Origin: Anthostomella pinea
Taxonomy: Eukaryota > Ascomycota > Sordariomycetes > Xylariales > Xylariaceae
DNA: 64,000 nt
Assembly: GCA_963556695.1 (NCBI GenBank)
Contig: CAUWAG010000018.1
Coordinates: 3,286,001-3,350,000 of the forward strand
Reading direction: 5' to 3'
A program made the position numbers and the translations under genes. The notes beneath the pieces were generated by a model. The model saw only the letters and a list, made by a program, of their open reading frames with translations, was not told the DNA's origin and did not search any database. This document shows positions 1 to 13,320 of the stretch, in pieces; position 1 is the first letter of the stretch, and each line of letters starts with the position of its first letter.

Positions 1-1550
1 CCTGCTGACAGAGAGAGCACGCCTCACAAGGTAAGGTAAGGTAGCTCGTATGAAGTGGTCTGCGTAATCCTTTTCACAACTAACCTCATAGACTCACTTC
101 TTCCCTTCACACGTCTCACATCTCACAGCAGATGTCCTGCTTGGTTTTCGTCCGTCCCCCAGCTGCATTTCCAAGGTTCCACTCCCATCCACTCTGGAGT
201 GACGAGTCTGCACTTATTACTCGAGTCTGGTAGCCCGTAACCGTTTCTGCTTCGCTAATACTTACACCCCCCCACACTCGTTGATTCGTTCGCCTCTGCT
301 GCATCCTCCTTCGTCTTTGTTCCGCCTGCGAGGGTCGACCCTGCTGCCCTGCATGGCAAGCCCTGCCCCCCGGTTAGTGCGTATTCTCCAGCCCGCAGCT
401 GTCGACTTCGAAACTAGGTCGTCTCCAGAAAGGGGGGCCCGCGGAAGAAAAACAAGACTGGCCCTAGACACGCCATCCCAAAGGTCGGGCCAAACACCCT
501 TGGCCGCTGTGTTGACGACAGGACCCTTGAACCCTGGCGAGGAAGGGAGACCAGGGACAGGCCGACTTGCTCACCACACGTCGACCACCACACCACAGCC
601 TTGTCAGTGCAGTGGCGTGAAAAGAAAGCTTCCCCTCCCATCTCCTCTTCCGCACGCCTTGCCAACTCTCAAGCCACTCTTCTTCGACGGCTTCTTTTGG
701 TCACCCGGCATTTTCTTCTTCGTTTCGCTCCCCTCTTATTATTCTGTGAGCTGCTACTCGTCCACTCGGATTACGTGAAAATAACGGTTGCTTGAGCTTG
801 AGATTGAGCTGCCTAGCCCACCACGCTCTCTTGAGTCTTGACAACCCGGACCTTCCGTTCCTTCGAGAACACGTCGCCACTTGCATTGCCGTTGTTCTAT
901 TCTGGTGGCTTTGCTCTCTTCGTCTCCTGATCCTTACCAGCTGGTCGCTGCGGCTCTGGTATCAGCCCTTTCAGCGATCGTCCTGCTTCCAAAACAAGCC
1001 GGGCGTACCATTCTCTTCTCCACATCCACCAGGACGTTCTCTCCTTTCTGTTTCAGGCATTGCCTAAACCGGCTACGAGTGCCAGGAACTGTCATACAGG
1101 CCATACTGCCGTCCCGTCCCAAGATCTGACTCGCTTGGCTCTTCCCGGGAGCGAGGACTAGCACTCGAGCATCGACCCTCCCAGGTGTCCGGGGTTCCTC
1201 TACCGCTGCCGCTGCCGTTGCCGCGCCGGCGCCCGCCCAGCTTGATACGCCCAAATACTACCTTCTCAGCAACCACCACTGACTCCCCACCCGATCCTTC
1301 GTTGAAATTACCAATGTGTATGGCACCGATCATCAAATGAGGCTGGTCTCAGGGACCCAAAAGTTTCACAAGCTCCGACTGCTTCCTGACCCTACACCAA
1401 GCTGGCCGTCCTCTCCAGCTTTCTTATGCAAAGGTTAATATCACCTCTCAACCCATATACATTGTCTATACCGATCCTCACGCCCCTCCTCAAACACCAG
1501 CATGTGTCCGTGTACCAACTTCTAGATCGCTTTCATGTCTCGTTGCCGAG
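1..1550 (+). promoter_or_regulatory. Pyrimidine-rich upstream and leader region of the first gene
   Basis: No convincing coding region is seen. The stretch is C/T-rich on the plus strand, especially about 640-1060, as is common for fungal promoters and long 5' leaders. The open frames here start at non-ATG codons or look compositionally random. Several short ATG-led frames precede the 1551 start, so a long transcript would carry upstream ORFs. The transcription start cannot be placed from sequence. Confidence 0.4.
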
Positions 1551-3069
1551 ATGATGCTCACACCAAAGCAGCCAGTTCACTACGGCTACCGCCCCGTCCA
1601 TGACCTACCGACACCACCTCGATCCTCGCCCCCCGTGACTGTTCAGGATTCTTCCCAAAAGCCACTACCAGCTCTTCCGCTGAAGCAGAGCCCTTCGGTC
1701 AAGCCCATGTCGGCACCTCATCGTGGCCTGCCGTTGCCGGCGGTCATGACACTACCTCAACCACCGCCCTCTGGTCATCCTCACCCACCCGCTCCAGGGC
1801 CGCCTTTGCAAGGCCAAGGACCGCCAGCTCCCTCTCCGCATGGTCAGTCTCTCGGCGCCCTACCTGCGCCGCCACAATGGCAAGGATCGGAAGAATCGAT
1901 GAGGAACTGGTTAATGGCCAAGACGGAGGAGGAGAAGAGAAGGCAGGAGGAGGAGAAGACGCGGCAGGAGACCTTACGCCTAGAGCAGAGGAGAATTGAG
2001 CACGACATACTCCGGACTTCCCTGGATCGTGGCATTCCGCCCCCGATGGTACCAGTGGTGTTTGCAGGGATGAGTGGTGCAACACTGCCTCAAGCGGCTC
2101 TCGACTGGATCCAACAACAATATCTGCCGCCACAGCAGGCGCATCCCGCTCAACTGCTGCCAGCGCAGGGAGCGATATCGCCCGAACAGCGAAGAGACTC
2201 GCAACAGTATGGGCCGTATGCTGGCTCAGTTGGCGTTCCATCAACTCCTGGATCAGGGGCCGGCACGCAGGTGGGCTTTGTTCCTTACCAAGGTCCTGGG
2301 TCGCCTACGAGGCAGAGAGCGCACACGTTGAGCATGGGTGGACCTGTGGGGAGACCGCTGGGAGGAACTGCGTTGCCACGCATAAGAACGGGTGAGGGTG
2401 TCACTGAGCCGTCAAGTGCCCTTCACCCTTCCCATGGGCTCGCGCAGCAAGCGGCGGCATCACAACAAGAAACCCAGTCTCCATCAATCTACTTCCATTA
2501 TTGGCAACCCCCAAACTCGCAAGCAGGCTCCAATCAGCCCTCGGCGCCCTCTGGTTTGTTCAAGTCCAGATTCAGCAAGTAGGGGACCTGTCAGGCTAAT
2601 GTTGCTCTTGGAAAAATTAGTGGACTCGCCGAGGAAGCGGAAGGCGACCGGGCCGCCGCAATCAGGACCTCCGCCGACGAGCCAGACGCGACTGAGATCA
2701 CCGCCTTTCGTGCAGCAAGGCGGTCCATCTATGTTATCAAACCCGCCTCCCGGCCGCCGACGGGGCCATTCGCGGCAGAGGAGTGACATTTCCTCGTACC
2801 GATCGTCGGGACGTGGTCGAGGGGAAGGTTTCGGGCCGCATGGGGGTTTTTCGCCGGGGCTCGGCACGTCGAGAGAAGCTCCAACGGGCGAGTCGTCCCA
2901 GCAACAGCCTCGGAGCAGTGGTCACTCGGTTTCATCCATGTTGTCAGACCAGCCATCGCCTCGCTACGTGGCAGAAATGAGGGCGCAGCAAGGGGAAAGC
3001 GAGCGGCGCAATTCCCCCAACGCGTCCGAGGAGAGATCGCGTGGCGGGCCACCCCGCGAAAATGAATGA
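1551..3069 (+). CDS. Uncharacterised P/Q-rich coiled-coil protein, two exons
   Basis: Exons 1551-2553 and 2621-3069 give 483 aa. The 67-bp intron (2554-2620) has a GTTTGT donor, a GCTAATG branch-like site and an AATTAG acceptor; removing it joins the two frames exactly, giving ...PSV-DSPRKRK. The N-terminus (about 1-115) is proline-rich. Residues about 120-160 form a highly charged EEEKRRQEEEK-type helix, probably a coiled coil. It is followed by a compact hydrophobic stretch (about 165-205, with IPPPMVPVVFAG) that looks like the conserved core. The rest is Q-, G-, S- and R-rich and low-complexity, with a basic PRKRK patch that could be a nuclear signal. I do not recognise a named family. The composition suggests a transcription- or RNA-linked scaffold, which is inference only. 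It uses the first ATG of the long frame. Confidence 0.7.
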
Positions 3070-4006
3070 ACGTGGACGGACGGTAGAATTTGCGTGGTGT
3101 TTCAGCCCCTTTACCGATCTGGTCTCGTTCCGAGACGCCCCACGGCCCTCATCTCGCGAGGGCGGGACACGCGCTTACTCCTAAGCCATTTCGGGAACGC
3201 CCCGGTCCAGGGTGGTGTGGCGCCAACGACCAAAGCGACGGCAGCGACGACAGAGACGACAGCTCATGAGGTGGAAAATGTTCGATTCGCTGTACCTATT
3301 CATTCAAATGTACCAAAACATCATCTGCATACACTGGGGTCATCTAGGATACAGGCTGGGTAATGCATCTACTACGGTTGGAAGCACGGTTAGGGACATG
3401 GGATGCCCGGAGTTATTTTGGAGCGGGCTGTTTTCAGCTTCATGGGGAGGAGAAGCCTCAGGTAGGGCTGAGGCGGGCATAGCATTCGGTGTACTGTATA
3501 TTATCACAAGATCCCCTTGAAAAGGGGCACATTATCTCGACTGGCCAGAGTTGGGGCTGAATCGCGGGTTGTATAGTGTCACGAGATTCAATGAGCCGAT
3601 CTACTCTTGGTTCATTCAGGGTTACCTACTCGGTCCGTGGTAGTCAAGTGACATATCCTCATGCATTATGTCCTCATCTATCCGGATCTCTTTCCTTTAG
3701 TCTGGTGATAATGCTGGAAGGGGAGTATTTCCAAGCGACGTCCATATTTAGATACGAGCGAGTTCACTATCCATACAATTATCTCGATGAAGACCCAGCC
3801 CACTAAACTCGACGCCAGTGTCTCGTACCCAGCATACAATAAAGCTCGTGTAGCCAAAGGTACGTCTCGTCCGACGTCAACGAGCAAGCGCGATTGGCCG
3901 CCGCATCCCAAGTCTCGACTCACCTTCGGGCAATTTATGATTTGCCCGCCCGCCGCGGGCCCTCCCCCGTCCTCGTGGCACGGGAAAGGCTAGGAAAACG
4001 CGCGGA

Positions 4007-4026
4007 ACACACACACACACACACAC
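4007..4026. repeat. (AC)10 microsatellite
   Basis: Ten perfect AC dinucleotide units in non-coding DNA. Confidence 0.95.
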
Positions 4027-4157
4027 GGAGGATGAAAGTTACTTGATATAGGGCTGCGTCGCACGGTAGGATACAATCTTTGGTAATAAGCTGCCGTGTT
4101 GCAGGCTCCTCCCGCCCCATGGGAACGTTGAACATACAGACTTATAGAAGACAGAAC

Positions 4158-4200
4158 AGGGAGCGGGAGAGGGAGAGGGAGACGGAGAGAGAGAGAGACG
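4158..4200. repeat. GA-rich low-complexity tract
   Basis: Purine-only run built of GGGA and GA units, imperfect, in non-coding DNA. Confidence 0.8.
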
Positions 4201-6381
4201 GGGTTGCGTCCGTGCTTTTTTCCTTCGTATTTTGCAAGGAGGGACATCGCATGGGGTGGGTGGGTGACTCGTGTAACGCGACGACGCCCCCTCTTACTGG
4301 CCCCGGGTCTCCGCCGCCGCGGATGAGGGGTGCATCGAGGACGTACGTGGTCTTCTTCTCCATCCGAAATCCTCGGCCATACGGACTCACAGTACCTTAC
4401 GGACGTGGATACATGATATTGAAGGTCTCATATATGAAATTCCATGCCCCGCGCGGTGGACAGACAGATGCGCAGTGTGTGTTGTGGTGCACCGAAAACA
4501 GCCGCATTGACCTTTTGATACAGATCGAACTGGGCTGGATTCGAAAAAATCCTACCACCTGCCCATTTGTCCTCACGCCCGTGCGCGTGCCCTCCAGGCG
4601 CAAGCGCAGCTGCAGCGGCAACGGCATGGGCCGATGCGACCTCTGCTGCAAGTCAGACGGGACCTGCATTTTCGCAGCAACAGCAGCCAGTCATTGATAC
4701 TGGGAAGGAAGGGGCAGGGCACGGGACCGACACGGAGGCGGACGCGGAATGATTGATTCGATGTTCCCCAAATCAGGAACGTGAAGGATGCCGACTGGGA
4801 TGAGGAGAATGGGCAGGGCGAGATGGGTTCTCAGATCATCGGCCTTGGCGACTGAGTGGCTGGCTGGCTCTACGGCATGCCCAAAGCGCACGGCACGATA
4901 TTGGATACGGCCGCTCGGTGAGGCCGCGTCCGGACGCATGGATCGAATAGGCAATGTCAACTTGGATGTTTGTTGTTGTTGTTTATACTGACCACATACA
5001 GCCTGCGCATGTGGCCTATGGCCTATCCGCTTGGATATTACTGCCGTTTCTGGACCTGACGGTTGTTGCGCTACGTCCATTCGATGTGAGAGTCATACTC
5101 TCATGTGCTGCCGGACACACCGTCCGCGGCGGATGCGCGGCGACGAGATGGCCTGCGTCGAGCTTCCTCGACGGGGTTGCCGCTCCGGCTCCAACATACC
5201 CACCTCGATCTCTACTAATAATAAGGACGAGAAGCGCCACGGGAACAAGAAAGGGCCCGAGACGCTCCTTTAGGCTCATCTTGTAGCCAATCTATCTATT
5301 GCTCTCTGTCACTCCATCTACACCGCTCCCCGTTCTGGGAATCAGCGGCGCTTGTTTACATGCTGGCCAGCCGCCCCCAATGTTACGCTGCCAGCTAGCT
5401 GCACGATGACCGGCAGCTGCGGCTCCAGATTAACCACAGATACGCACACACACACATGCCGTGCTCGTTGCTCGGACCTACCTACCTACATATATACTTA
5501 CTGAGGTACACACATGCAAGTGAGCAGTCTGAGGTCGACGGTGCAACGGCGGCAGCGAGACGTCTGAACATAGGTAGTTTAGACGCTTCTGCTTTTTGAA
5601 ACCTCTCCAGACGTATCCTGCAGACGGCGGGCGTGTTGTCAATGTTATTATTTATAGCTCGGCTGTCTGGAGGAGACGCCTGCCCACACTCATCCATCTT
5701 CCTTCTCAATCCGACGAGAGGTCTTGTCTTGGCCTCGCTCGACCTCACTCCACTGCCGAGCTGCCGTAAACAGAGAGGGACAGTCGCACAGCGTCTAACC
5801 CCGGACGGAGGGTCGTATATGCCTATTTGCGGCGTGTGTCTGTCGTGCCACAGAGATCAGACACACCCCTGTGCCTGGCGACCTCAACACCACGTCCCTG
5901 CGATGATGGCAGCGGGACTCTCTGTCTCTTCTGACTTGCAGCTTCAGGCGGTAAGCGCCGGTCGCTCTCTCTACAAGGATTGGACCTTTTTTTCTGGGGG
6001 ATATGTGGCGGCAGATCGTCCGTCAATGTCCAAGCTGCTTGCTGCCTGTCACAGATGCGACTCTGTGGCGGCACGGTGGTGTGCTGACTGCAGCTGTTTC
6101 GTCCAGCGGGAGTGCCGACGACGGGCGCCTCGGGGCATTCAGGACCATAGCCCTACATACACGTCACCGCGACTCGAAGGGGGTGGCGTTGGAAGCTGGT
6201 CTTGGGAATGGAGGAACTGCCCTCGGTTGATACGCGCCCTACTCGTTACTACATACGCACACACACACCTGGCGGCTGTCTGTTACTAGACAGAGAAACG
6301 AGGACGGGGGGATCGACGTTGGAGAACGCGTTCCAGACACCAGGCACGCACGTCACCGATCCTTCGCGATGCGGCCTTCCC

Positions 6382-6450
<69 letters not shown>
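6382..6450. repeat. (TGT)23 trinucleotide repeat
   Basis: Twenty-three perfect TGT units (69 bp), reading as poly-Gln on the minus strand and poly-Cys on the plus strand. No surrounding coding frame supports translation. It lies just outside the 3' side of the LINE. Confidence 0.95.
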
Positions 6451-6820
6451 AGCATTTAACGCCGTGGGGACTGCCGCGTAGCGGCGTCAATCAGGGGCTC
6501 CAAGAGGCCGCTCAGGCGTGCTAGGCTAGGTCTTCTATGTACATACACTGCCCATTTAGCAGATCAAGTCCGTAAACAGCCACCACACTTAAGCGGCGGA
6601 TCACACCGTGTCCCCCCTCCTCCGGGTGAGGGGAAGTATCGGCTGGGGTCCCAAATGTTCAATTTTCAGAGCGCATCGCCAGGTTTAGTGCTCTTAGAGC
6701 TTATAGTAGGTATCGCGGCATATCGTAATAGTTCTTACGCGCCCTGTAAGACATTAAAAAAGAAAAATAAAAAGCTAAAACCCCCAGACGCCATAATAAA
6801 ATGAAAGAGTGAGTATGCCC

Positions 6821-9800
6821 TTAGTGAGGAGGGCAGATGCTGCCGTAGAAGTCGGTAGCCACGAGTATATCCATGTACTCCTGTAGGGAAGTCATAAATT
6901 CGTCTAGATACTCGAGCCTGGCTCTGAGCTCCGGCCAGGATGCCGGGGCCCTTGGCCAGATTATGTACCGTACCAGAGTCTTCCAATAGTGGATAAAGTG
7001 CATCAGAGTCTTGCTCCGGCCGCACGAACAGTCAAGGACAGCGTCCTGATGTTTGAACTTGATATGATACTAAAAGAAGTCGCCGTGCCCTAAGCAGACA
7101 GCAAGGAAGCGGTGTAATGACGGCCTATTGAGTACCTATAACTTCTTATAACAGTGCAGTTTATACTTCAGGTTTCAGTACTTATAGCGGGTCGATAACT
7201 TGATCTGGGTCTTGGTCCACCATATGTCGCACGAGACTTCGAGCTTAAGTCTCGCCTCTGCTTTGATGCCATACGCCGTTGGTGTGCAGTCAGAGTTGGT
7301 ATTAGAGAGCTTAGAGCCGGCCTTAGCCAGCTTGTCTGCCAGTTCATTGCCCTCAATAGCGCAGTGCCCAGGGCACCACTTGACATTAACATTACGGACT
7401 TCAGCCTCAGCATGGAACTTCAGGTAGGCCCACTGGCAGGACACCGCGGCATTGCCGCGGAGCCCCCAGATTGCTCCTGTATTGTCCACATATACCCAGA
7501 TCTGGCGCTGACTGAGCTCCTTGGGTGACTTGGCCACGTGCTGAAGTCCCTTCCAGACTCCGAGCATTTCTGCATTAAACACGATAGAACACGGGTCTAG
7601 ACAATCCTTGCCAGTGGCGAGCAGGCGCCCGCCCTGATAGATCGCATAGCCGTATCCGACATGTATCCGTTCTTTCGAGCCGTCTGAGAAGACCACTATG
7701 TCATATAGTTGCAGAGCCTCAAACCAGGTCTTGAAGTCCTTGACAGCCTGCTCCTTGTCAATACCTCTGGTTAGATCGATCCTGTAGCCAGGCGTGAAGC
7801 GCGGCGGCACCAGTAAGGGCCGCTGTACACGGGGTAGCAGGCGAGCTACTAGCTGTAATCTAGGTTTAGAGTATTAAAAACCGCCTGTACTACAGCCCTG
7901 TATAATCACTGAGAGTTGGATTCACTTGATAAAAGTATGCTTCTTGTCTATAATACGTAGCCTGAAAACAAACCGCTATAATGCTGCATTAAGCGCCGCC
8001 TCTGCCGTAAGGAGGCCAGCATCCCTAAAAATGACGTTGTTCGGTGTGGTCCGTTAGCATGGCAGTGCCGCCCGTGCTGCTATTGTGATGGATCTCTGTA
8101 AGATGTTGATATACCATCCTATACCAGTGCTAACTTCAGGCTTACCTGCCTGTGACTGGTTGTATGGCGGCTTCTTCTATCCGCTGTAATAGACTTCTGA
8201 CCTGTATAGCGCCGTAGGAAGGACGCAGGTGATCACAGCCTTCTGTAGTCCGGACGCCAGGGGTCCGTACTTGGTGTTGACTAGGTTTTGTATATGCCGG
8301 GATAACTGCATGGTTTTGCCAGTATGTTCCTGAATATGTCGCTTGAGGATGAATTTCTGATCAATCCAAACCCCTAGCCAGTGTAGTGTTGGCTCTTTTC
8401 CGTTACCCTCGGGTTCTTGGACAGGGTTGATAATGAGACGGTCACCTATCACTAAAGAGGGGTTGGAGGTGTCTCAGCTTCTGGTGATATGAACCAGCTC
8501 GCACTTCTCAGGAACAAAGAAGACCTTATTCTCGTCTCCCTACTGCATGACCTGCTTGAGGCCATCTGCTAGCATCTTAGCATTCTGCTGTAGTGACTTT
8601 GATACCCTGCAGAGGGAGAGATCATCGGCATACCCGAAACGGAGCTCCGGGTCTTGTAGCAAGAGCTCTGCCAGGTACAGCATGTAGAGGACTAGGTGTT
8701 GAATACACGAATGTTGATTGATACTATTGATTGTTCTGCTCTGTGTGCAGAGATTGATCATCTGTCTTCTTGGTGGGTCAGATGCCCTGTGCGTCTCTGC
8801 CCCACTGAAGATCTTCATGTGTCTATCTCCGGCTCCCATTCAATACTAGGGACTACGGAGAGCCCTGGGGGTGCCGCACTTGATGTTCTTGAAGTCTGTG
8901 GAGACACGTTCAAGCCGGACTTTGGCCCTCCGCTTTTCAAGAAAGGATTTAACCAGCTCTAGGCAGGCTAGGGGCCAGCCTTACTTCCGCATACGTTCCA
9001 GCAGCTGGCGCACTAAAAGCACGTCAAATGCATCCTGTACGTCAACTGTAGCGAGAGAAATCTTAGGTCCCTTAGCAAGTGCCGCTTCAACCTCGTGGGC
9101 AAAGGACAGAACGAGGTCCATGCATAACCGTTTAGGCAGCGCGCCCCCATGTTAGGCACTGAGAATACCTTGAGAGAGCACCGTCTAGGCTATTCGCTTT
9201 GTTAGCAGCCGTTCTAGCCCTTGCTGAGACAAGAGAGTAATATAATCAGCCGCCAAGATCGGACTGAAGAGCGGTCCTTTTTCCCAATCCTAGGGATCAT
9301 TGATATCTCTGCATCCCGCCAGGCTGCGGGGAAGTGCCGTAATTGCAAGCAGAGCTTGAAAACGTTGCGTACGGCATCCTTAATGTGTTCCCAACAGGCC
9401 TTGAGCAGCCTCACTGTGATCCCGTCTACGCCGGAGGAGGTGCTGGTAACCCCAACGGTATACTGTTCGACCTCTTCTAAAGACACCGTGGTGTCCCAGT
9501 AGAGCTTAGCTTCAAAGGGCTCCCACCCTTCCAGTGGATCATAGTCCAGGTCGTTGTGATCTGAGAAGCGTGTTAACACCACTTCTGCCAGCACTTTAGT
9601 CTTCTCCTGGGTGGACTCAATTACCCTGTTAACCACTTTGATTGGTGGGGACTTGAATCGGGTACCTAGCTTATACCAGCCAATGATCTTGTATAGGTCC
9701 TTATCAGTATGCGCAGAGTCGATGATTTTCTGCCAGTATTCTCTTTTGGCTTTGCAAACCACAGAAAGAAAGGTGTGATGCTCCTCTATGAACTCCATCT

Positions 9801-10860
9801 GGTTGCTGGGCCTAGTAGCTTCTGAGGCTCTGTAAATGCGGTAGGCATCTTGCAGTCCTTGGTCTACCAGGGGGCTCTCTTACCGTTGCCTGTGGCGGGT
9901 ATGCCAACGGCTGTAAAGGCAGCATTTTTGTGAGCTTGTCTACGTAGTTGTCTAAGTGCCGCTTGGACTTGATGTCCGTCCGGTCAGGCATAGAAGCCAT
10001 TTCTGTCTATACAAAGGCAGAGAAGCGTGGCAGGTTCTTTTCCTTGACTTTGTAATGGTACTATTCCAGCAGTTTGGTCCTCCGGCCGGGGATGATAGTT
10101 AATAGGGTGTTGTGATCCGATCCACTGGCCAGTTCCTGGTACATCCCTGTCTCAATAAAAAAAATATTAATAAGCGCTATGTCAACAATATAGCCGGTGC
10201 AATGGGTGGCTTGTCCTGGTATGCCTGTGAAATACAGGGCGCTATCAGTCATCCACTTTACCACACCTGTTCCTCTATTTTGGCCTTCCACTTCGGGCTC
10301 AAATGTGGGATAGTGAATATTCAGGTCTCCTCTGACTAAGAAATTAGCTGGTGCTTCGATGTTAGTGAGGTAATCGATCATCTTGTCAGAGTGCGGTGAC
10401 CGGTAGATATTAAGCATGGTATACCCATTAACATCCAACCAGAGCGCGTCTCGGGTACTAATAGGTCTTTTTGGTTAGGCCTTGACCCTCCGCCCCTTCC
10501 GCATACACGTCATGACCCGTGGGCGATCCTGAGTAGTATTCCATGAGTCTACCAGGGCATATAATTCAAACCCCGGGTGGTTCTGTGTCCTTGTCCCCGG
10601 GCCCGTCCAAGGTTCGTTGACATGGATGACATCAGCGCCCCGCGCCCATCCGAGCTCGAGGATAGTGTTGTGCTGTGGCATCCCCTTGCCTGCATTGCAC
10701 CAAATCACACATAGGTCAGGTGATTTATGTTGCTGGCATTGTCTCCTGTGGCGGCGCCGCCCCCTACTAGGACGTCGGCGTCCTGGTATTATTCTTCAGG
10801 GAGTTCGGGTTGTTCGCGGGTCCAGTCTATAGGTGCTGTAAGGGCGGCCTTGCGCTGGGA
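6821..10860 (-). pseudogene. LINE ORF2: endonuclease-reverse transcriptase-RNase H, broken
   Basis: Domain relics appear in order on the minus strand. The endonuclease is at about 10850-10060: GKGMPQHN, NEPWTG, IYRSPHS, a VRGDLN motif in the place of GDFN, and a SGSDHNTLL motif carrying the catalytic SDH. The reverse transcriptase is at about 9800-8180, with the catalytic GYADD at 8621-8635. RNase H is at 7810-7175, with FSDGS, NAEM, YVDNTG and the PGHCAIEGNELAD box. It ends in a CxCGRSKTLMHF zinc-like motif, with a stop at 6821. Multiple stops and frame changes separate the blocks, so no full protein can be made. The RNase H block is the best preserved, open for more than 200 codons. Confidence 0.85.
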
Positions 10861-11970
10861 ACCTTGTCGTAGCCTTGGCTGGTCCGGTTGAGAGGCCTGA
10901 GAGGACGGCTCCGGGGCCTGTGATAGTCCCGGGGCCTGTGACGGTCCCGGGGCACTCATCTCAGTGTCTCCGTCCCCGCCAACTGAGTGTCTCTCTAGGG
11001 TGGTCCCGCTGGGGGAGCTGGAGATCGTGCTGGCCGCTGATGACGGCGTGTGGTTGGGCCGTGAGCCGGTGCTAAGTGCCCTCTTCTTCCCCTTGGCAGT
11101 AGCGCAGGGGTTGTTTTGGGTCGCAAACGGGTCGCTGGCTAGAAGGTGCGTTCCGGCCTTAGGAGGGACGGCGCACTAGAGGAGGGTGCGTACCTGCTTT
11201 GGCCAAGTCCTTCAGGCGCCGACGACATGACATCATGGACCTCTCTGTAGCATTTGGCTCCAGCCTGTCTGACAGTCTGTGTCACTGCGAGCATACTGGG
11301 GAGCTGGGACATGGCCTGCAGCAAGCAGCTATTACTCTATTGACGAGAATATCAAGACTAGAGAGGAAAGGAAGAGAGAGAGAGATAGGTACAGCGGGAG
11401 GTTGCCCCTTTAAGGGGATCCTCTGGTCAGATCCTTCCCTTATTGGGAAGTATCGGCTTGTCATGTGGGAAGGTCTGTGCAGGCCGTCACAGTCTGGAGC
11501 TGCTTCTTGTTACGGCGCATAAGCTCCCCATGCTCACGCTTGGGGGCTGCTGCACAGTTGTCATGTCCTGCTGGGAAGGGGCCGTGGCAGTTCGCACAGC
11601 GGGAAGGCCGGTCACAGGGCTTGCCTGCCTCGTGGTCGTCTACTTGGTCGCCGCAGTTATTGCAGCAATGAACCTGGTTACACTTCTTAGTAAAGCAATA
11701 GCCCTGACATCCTGGGTTGTGGATGTTAATAGTGGGTTTCTTTTTAACCAGCCTTGAGCGACCGCTGTCATTAAAGAGGCTGAACGGCCTCACAGAAAGA
11801 AATCAACCAGCTGCCTCTGCCTGTGGCGGGGTCTGGGCCTTGTCTAGACGGCTCGTATTTGACAGGGCGTGCTTTTGTCTGGGCATATACCTCGTCCTCA
11901 ATCACGTCTTGTGTCTGGACGTGATTGCGCAAGTTCACGTAGTCAGGGAAGTTCCAGGGGATGTCTGGTA

Positions 11971-13320
11971 CAATGCGTGGACAAAAGTCTCCGCCCGATC
12001 CCCAATTTTACCCCTTCCATCTACTATACCCTCCAACTCAATTGAACCATAACGCATCCAATTCTGGTGATAGAATTCTCAAATAAATTGTATTTAATAA
12101 CTAAGTCAATAGTGTGTATACCAACCACCGGCGCGCCTCACTGCAGCTATTCGGTCCTCCAGTGACTCCATCAAGGCCCGAACCTGCTCCCGATCGATCT
12201 CTGACCACGCCTGCTCAATTAACTCGTGTGCGTAGCGATAATGGGGGATATTATCCTTTAATTCAGAAAATTCAGGCTCGATTTCACGTATGTTCTTCTT
12301 CAGAAGTCGCCAAATGTGCTCAATTGGGTTCATATCGGGGCTGTGAGGAGGCCAGTCGATACAGTGGATGCCGTGCTCCTCCATCTACTCCGGAACACCG
12401 CCAGTGAGGTGAATTTTCGCGTTATCTTGAACAAAAGGATCTCCAGCCTCGTAGAACGGAAGCAGGCCTTCCTCAAGAACCCATTTGTATGACTCTGCGG
12501 ATACTCCTCCGCACGGAGCATCCGGATCGAGTGGGCAGAAGACTAACTTGCCTAGTCCTCCTTCTCCGCCGCGTAGCCAGATCATAAACCACACCATTAT
12601 TGAAATACGAGATTTGCCGTGATCCGTCTCGTTCACGAGATCATAACGGTACCGCTCTGAAGAGAATCGGATGGCCTAATCGCCTGGATTATCAGATGAG
12701 TTTTAGACCGTACATTCGTCTGAGAACATAGCTTGCAACAACTCCTCTAGGCGCTTTGGTGTGCTATAATAATTGGCAAAAGCGAGCCTCTTCTGAGCGT
12801 CCTTATCTGTGAGCTTGATTCGCTTTGCTGCACGCCACTTTTGGAGGCCGTGTGCGTGACATATCCTCTTGATAGTCTTGGGAGAGCACAAAACGCAGGC
12901 TTTGTTTTGAATCTTTTGCCACGTCGCCCTGGGGAGCTCTCTCGCCTTTTCGATCACATGAGCGCGTTCGCGAGTATTCAAAACAGGTGGGTGACCGCTC
13001 CTTGGGGCAGATTTCGGTGTAGAAGTGGCCTCAAAGTTGGTGGTAATATTGGAGATGGTTTTCAGGCGCTTCGTTTTAAACGCGGTTGCAACATCCCTAC
13101 GCGTTCTGCCGTCGATTCACGCCGCCACGATTGCCGAGCGAGCTTCTGAAGTGAATTCGCCGTTAGCGACGTGATTACTGCTTAATTCGTCCCTAAAAGA
13201 TTGTAAATCCATTATCAATTGCGGTGTTGAGAGAGTGGTGAAGTCGAAGGGTGATTGACGCGTTGTTTTGATCTGAAGGAGATTGTGGTGGGTCGGGCGG
13301 AGACTTTTGTCCACCCAGTT
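11971..13320 (-). mobile_element. Tc1-like (DD34E) DNA transposon, 1350 bp
   Basis: The element is bounded by TA dinucleotides at 11969-11970 and 13321-13322, the Tc1/mariner target signature. The ends are inverted repeats sharing the block TGGACAAAAGTCTCCGCCCGA at about positions 8-28, with a few mismatches in the outer seven bases. Length and single minus-strand transposase frame fit the Tc1 superfamily. It is inserted in the LINE gag frame. Confidence 0.9.
12106..13212 (-). pseudogene. Tc1-like transposase with in-frame stops only
   Basis: From the ATG at 13212 to the stop at 12106 everything lies in one frame (369 codons). It is broken by at least four stops, near 13119, 12705, 12672 and 12387, with no frameshift seen. 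An N-terminal helix-turn-helix region precedes the DDE domain. The catalytic residues are in FSDECT, QDNAKIH and NPIEHIW; counting the residues between the second Asp and the Glu gives 34, the Tc1-type DD34E spacing. Decay by point substitution alone in an otherwise collinear ORF is what repeat-induced point mutation produces, since C-to-T turns CAA, CAG and CGA into stops. Confidence 0.85.

Larger units (their letters stand above)
3070..6734. other. Gene-poor interval with microsatellites
   Basis: No open frame here shows recognisable domains or clear intron-joined coding. The longest frames (up to about 216 codons, 5641-6289) are compositionally random. A minus-strand frame at 5279-5016 starts with ATG and a hydrophobic stretch (LVPVALLVLIIS) that could be a signal peptide, but the remainder is unlike any family I know, so it is not called. 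The interval holds (AC)10, a GA-rich tract and (TGT)23, listed separately. Confidence 0.5.

Noticed and set aside
281..778. Plus-strand frame of 165 codons in the leader of the first gene
   Set aside because: Starts at a non-ATG codon and lies in pyrimidine-rich DNA, with no motif.
4691..5279. Possible small secreted protein on the minus strand with a hydrophobic start
   Set aside because: Only the first 22 residues look like a signal peptide. The rest is random-looking, and joining to the next frame needs an unsupported intron.
5641..6289. 216-codon ATG-led plus-strand frame
   Set aside because: No domain, odd Cys/His spread, no splice partners and no neighbouring support; chance openness in GC-rich DNA is the simpler reading.
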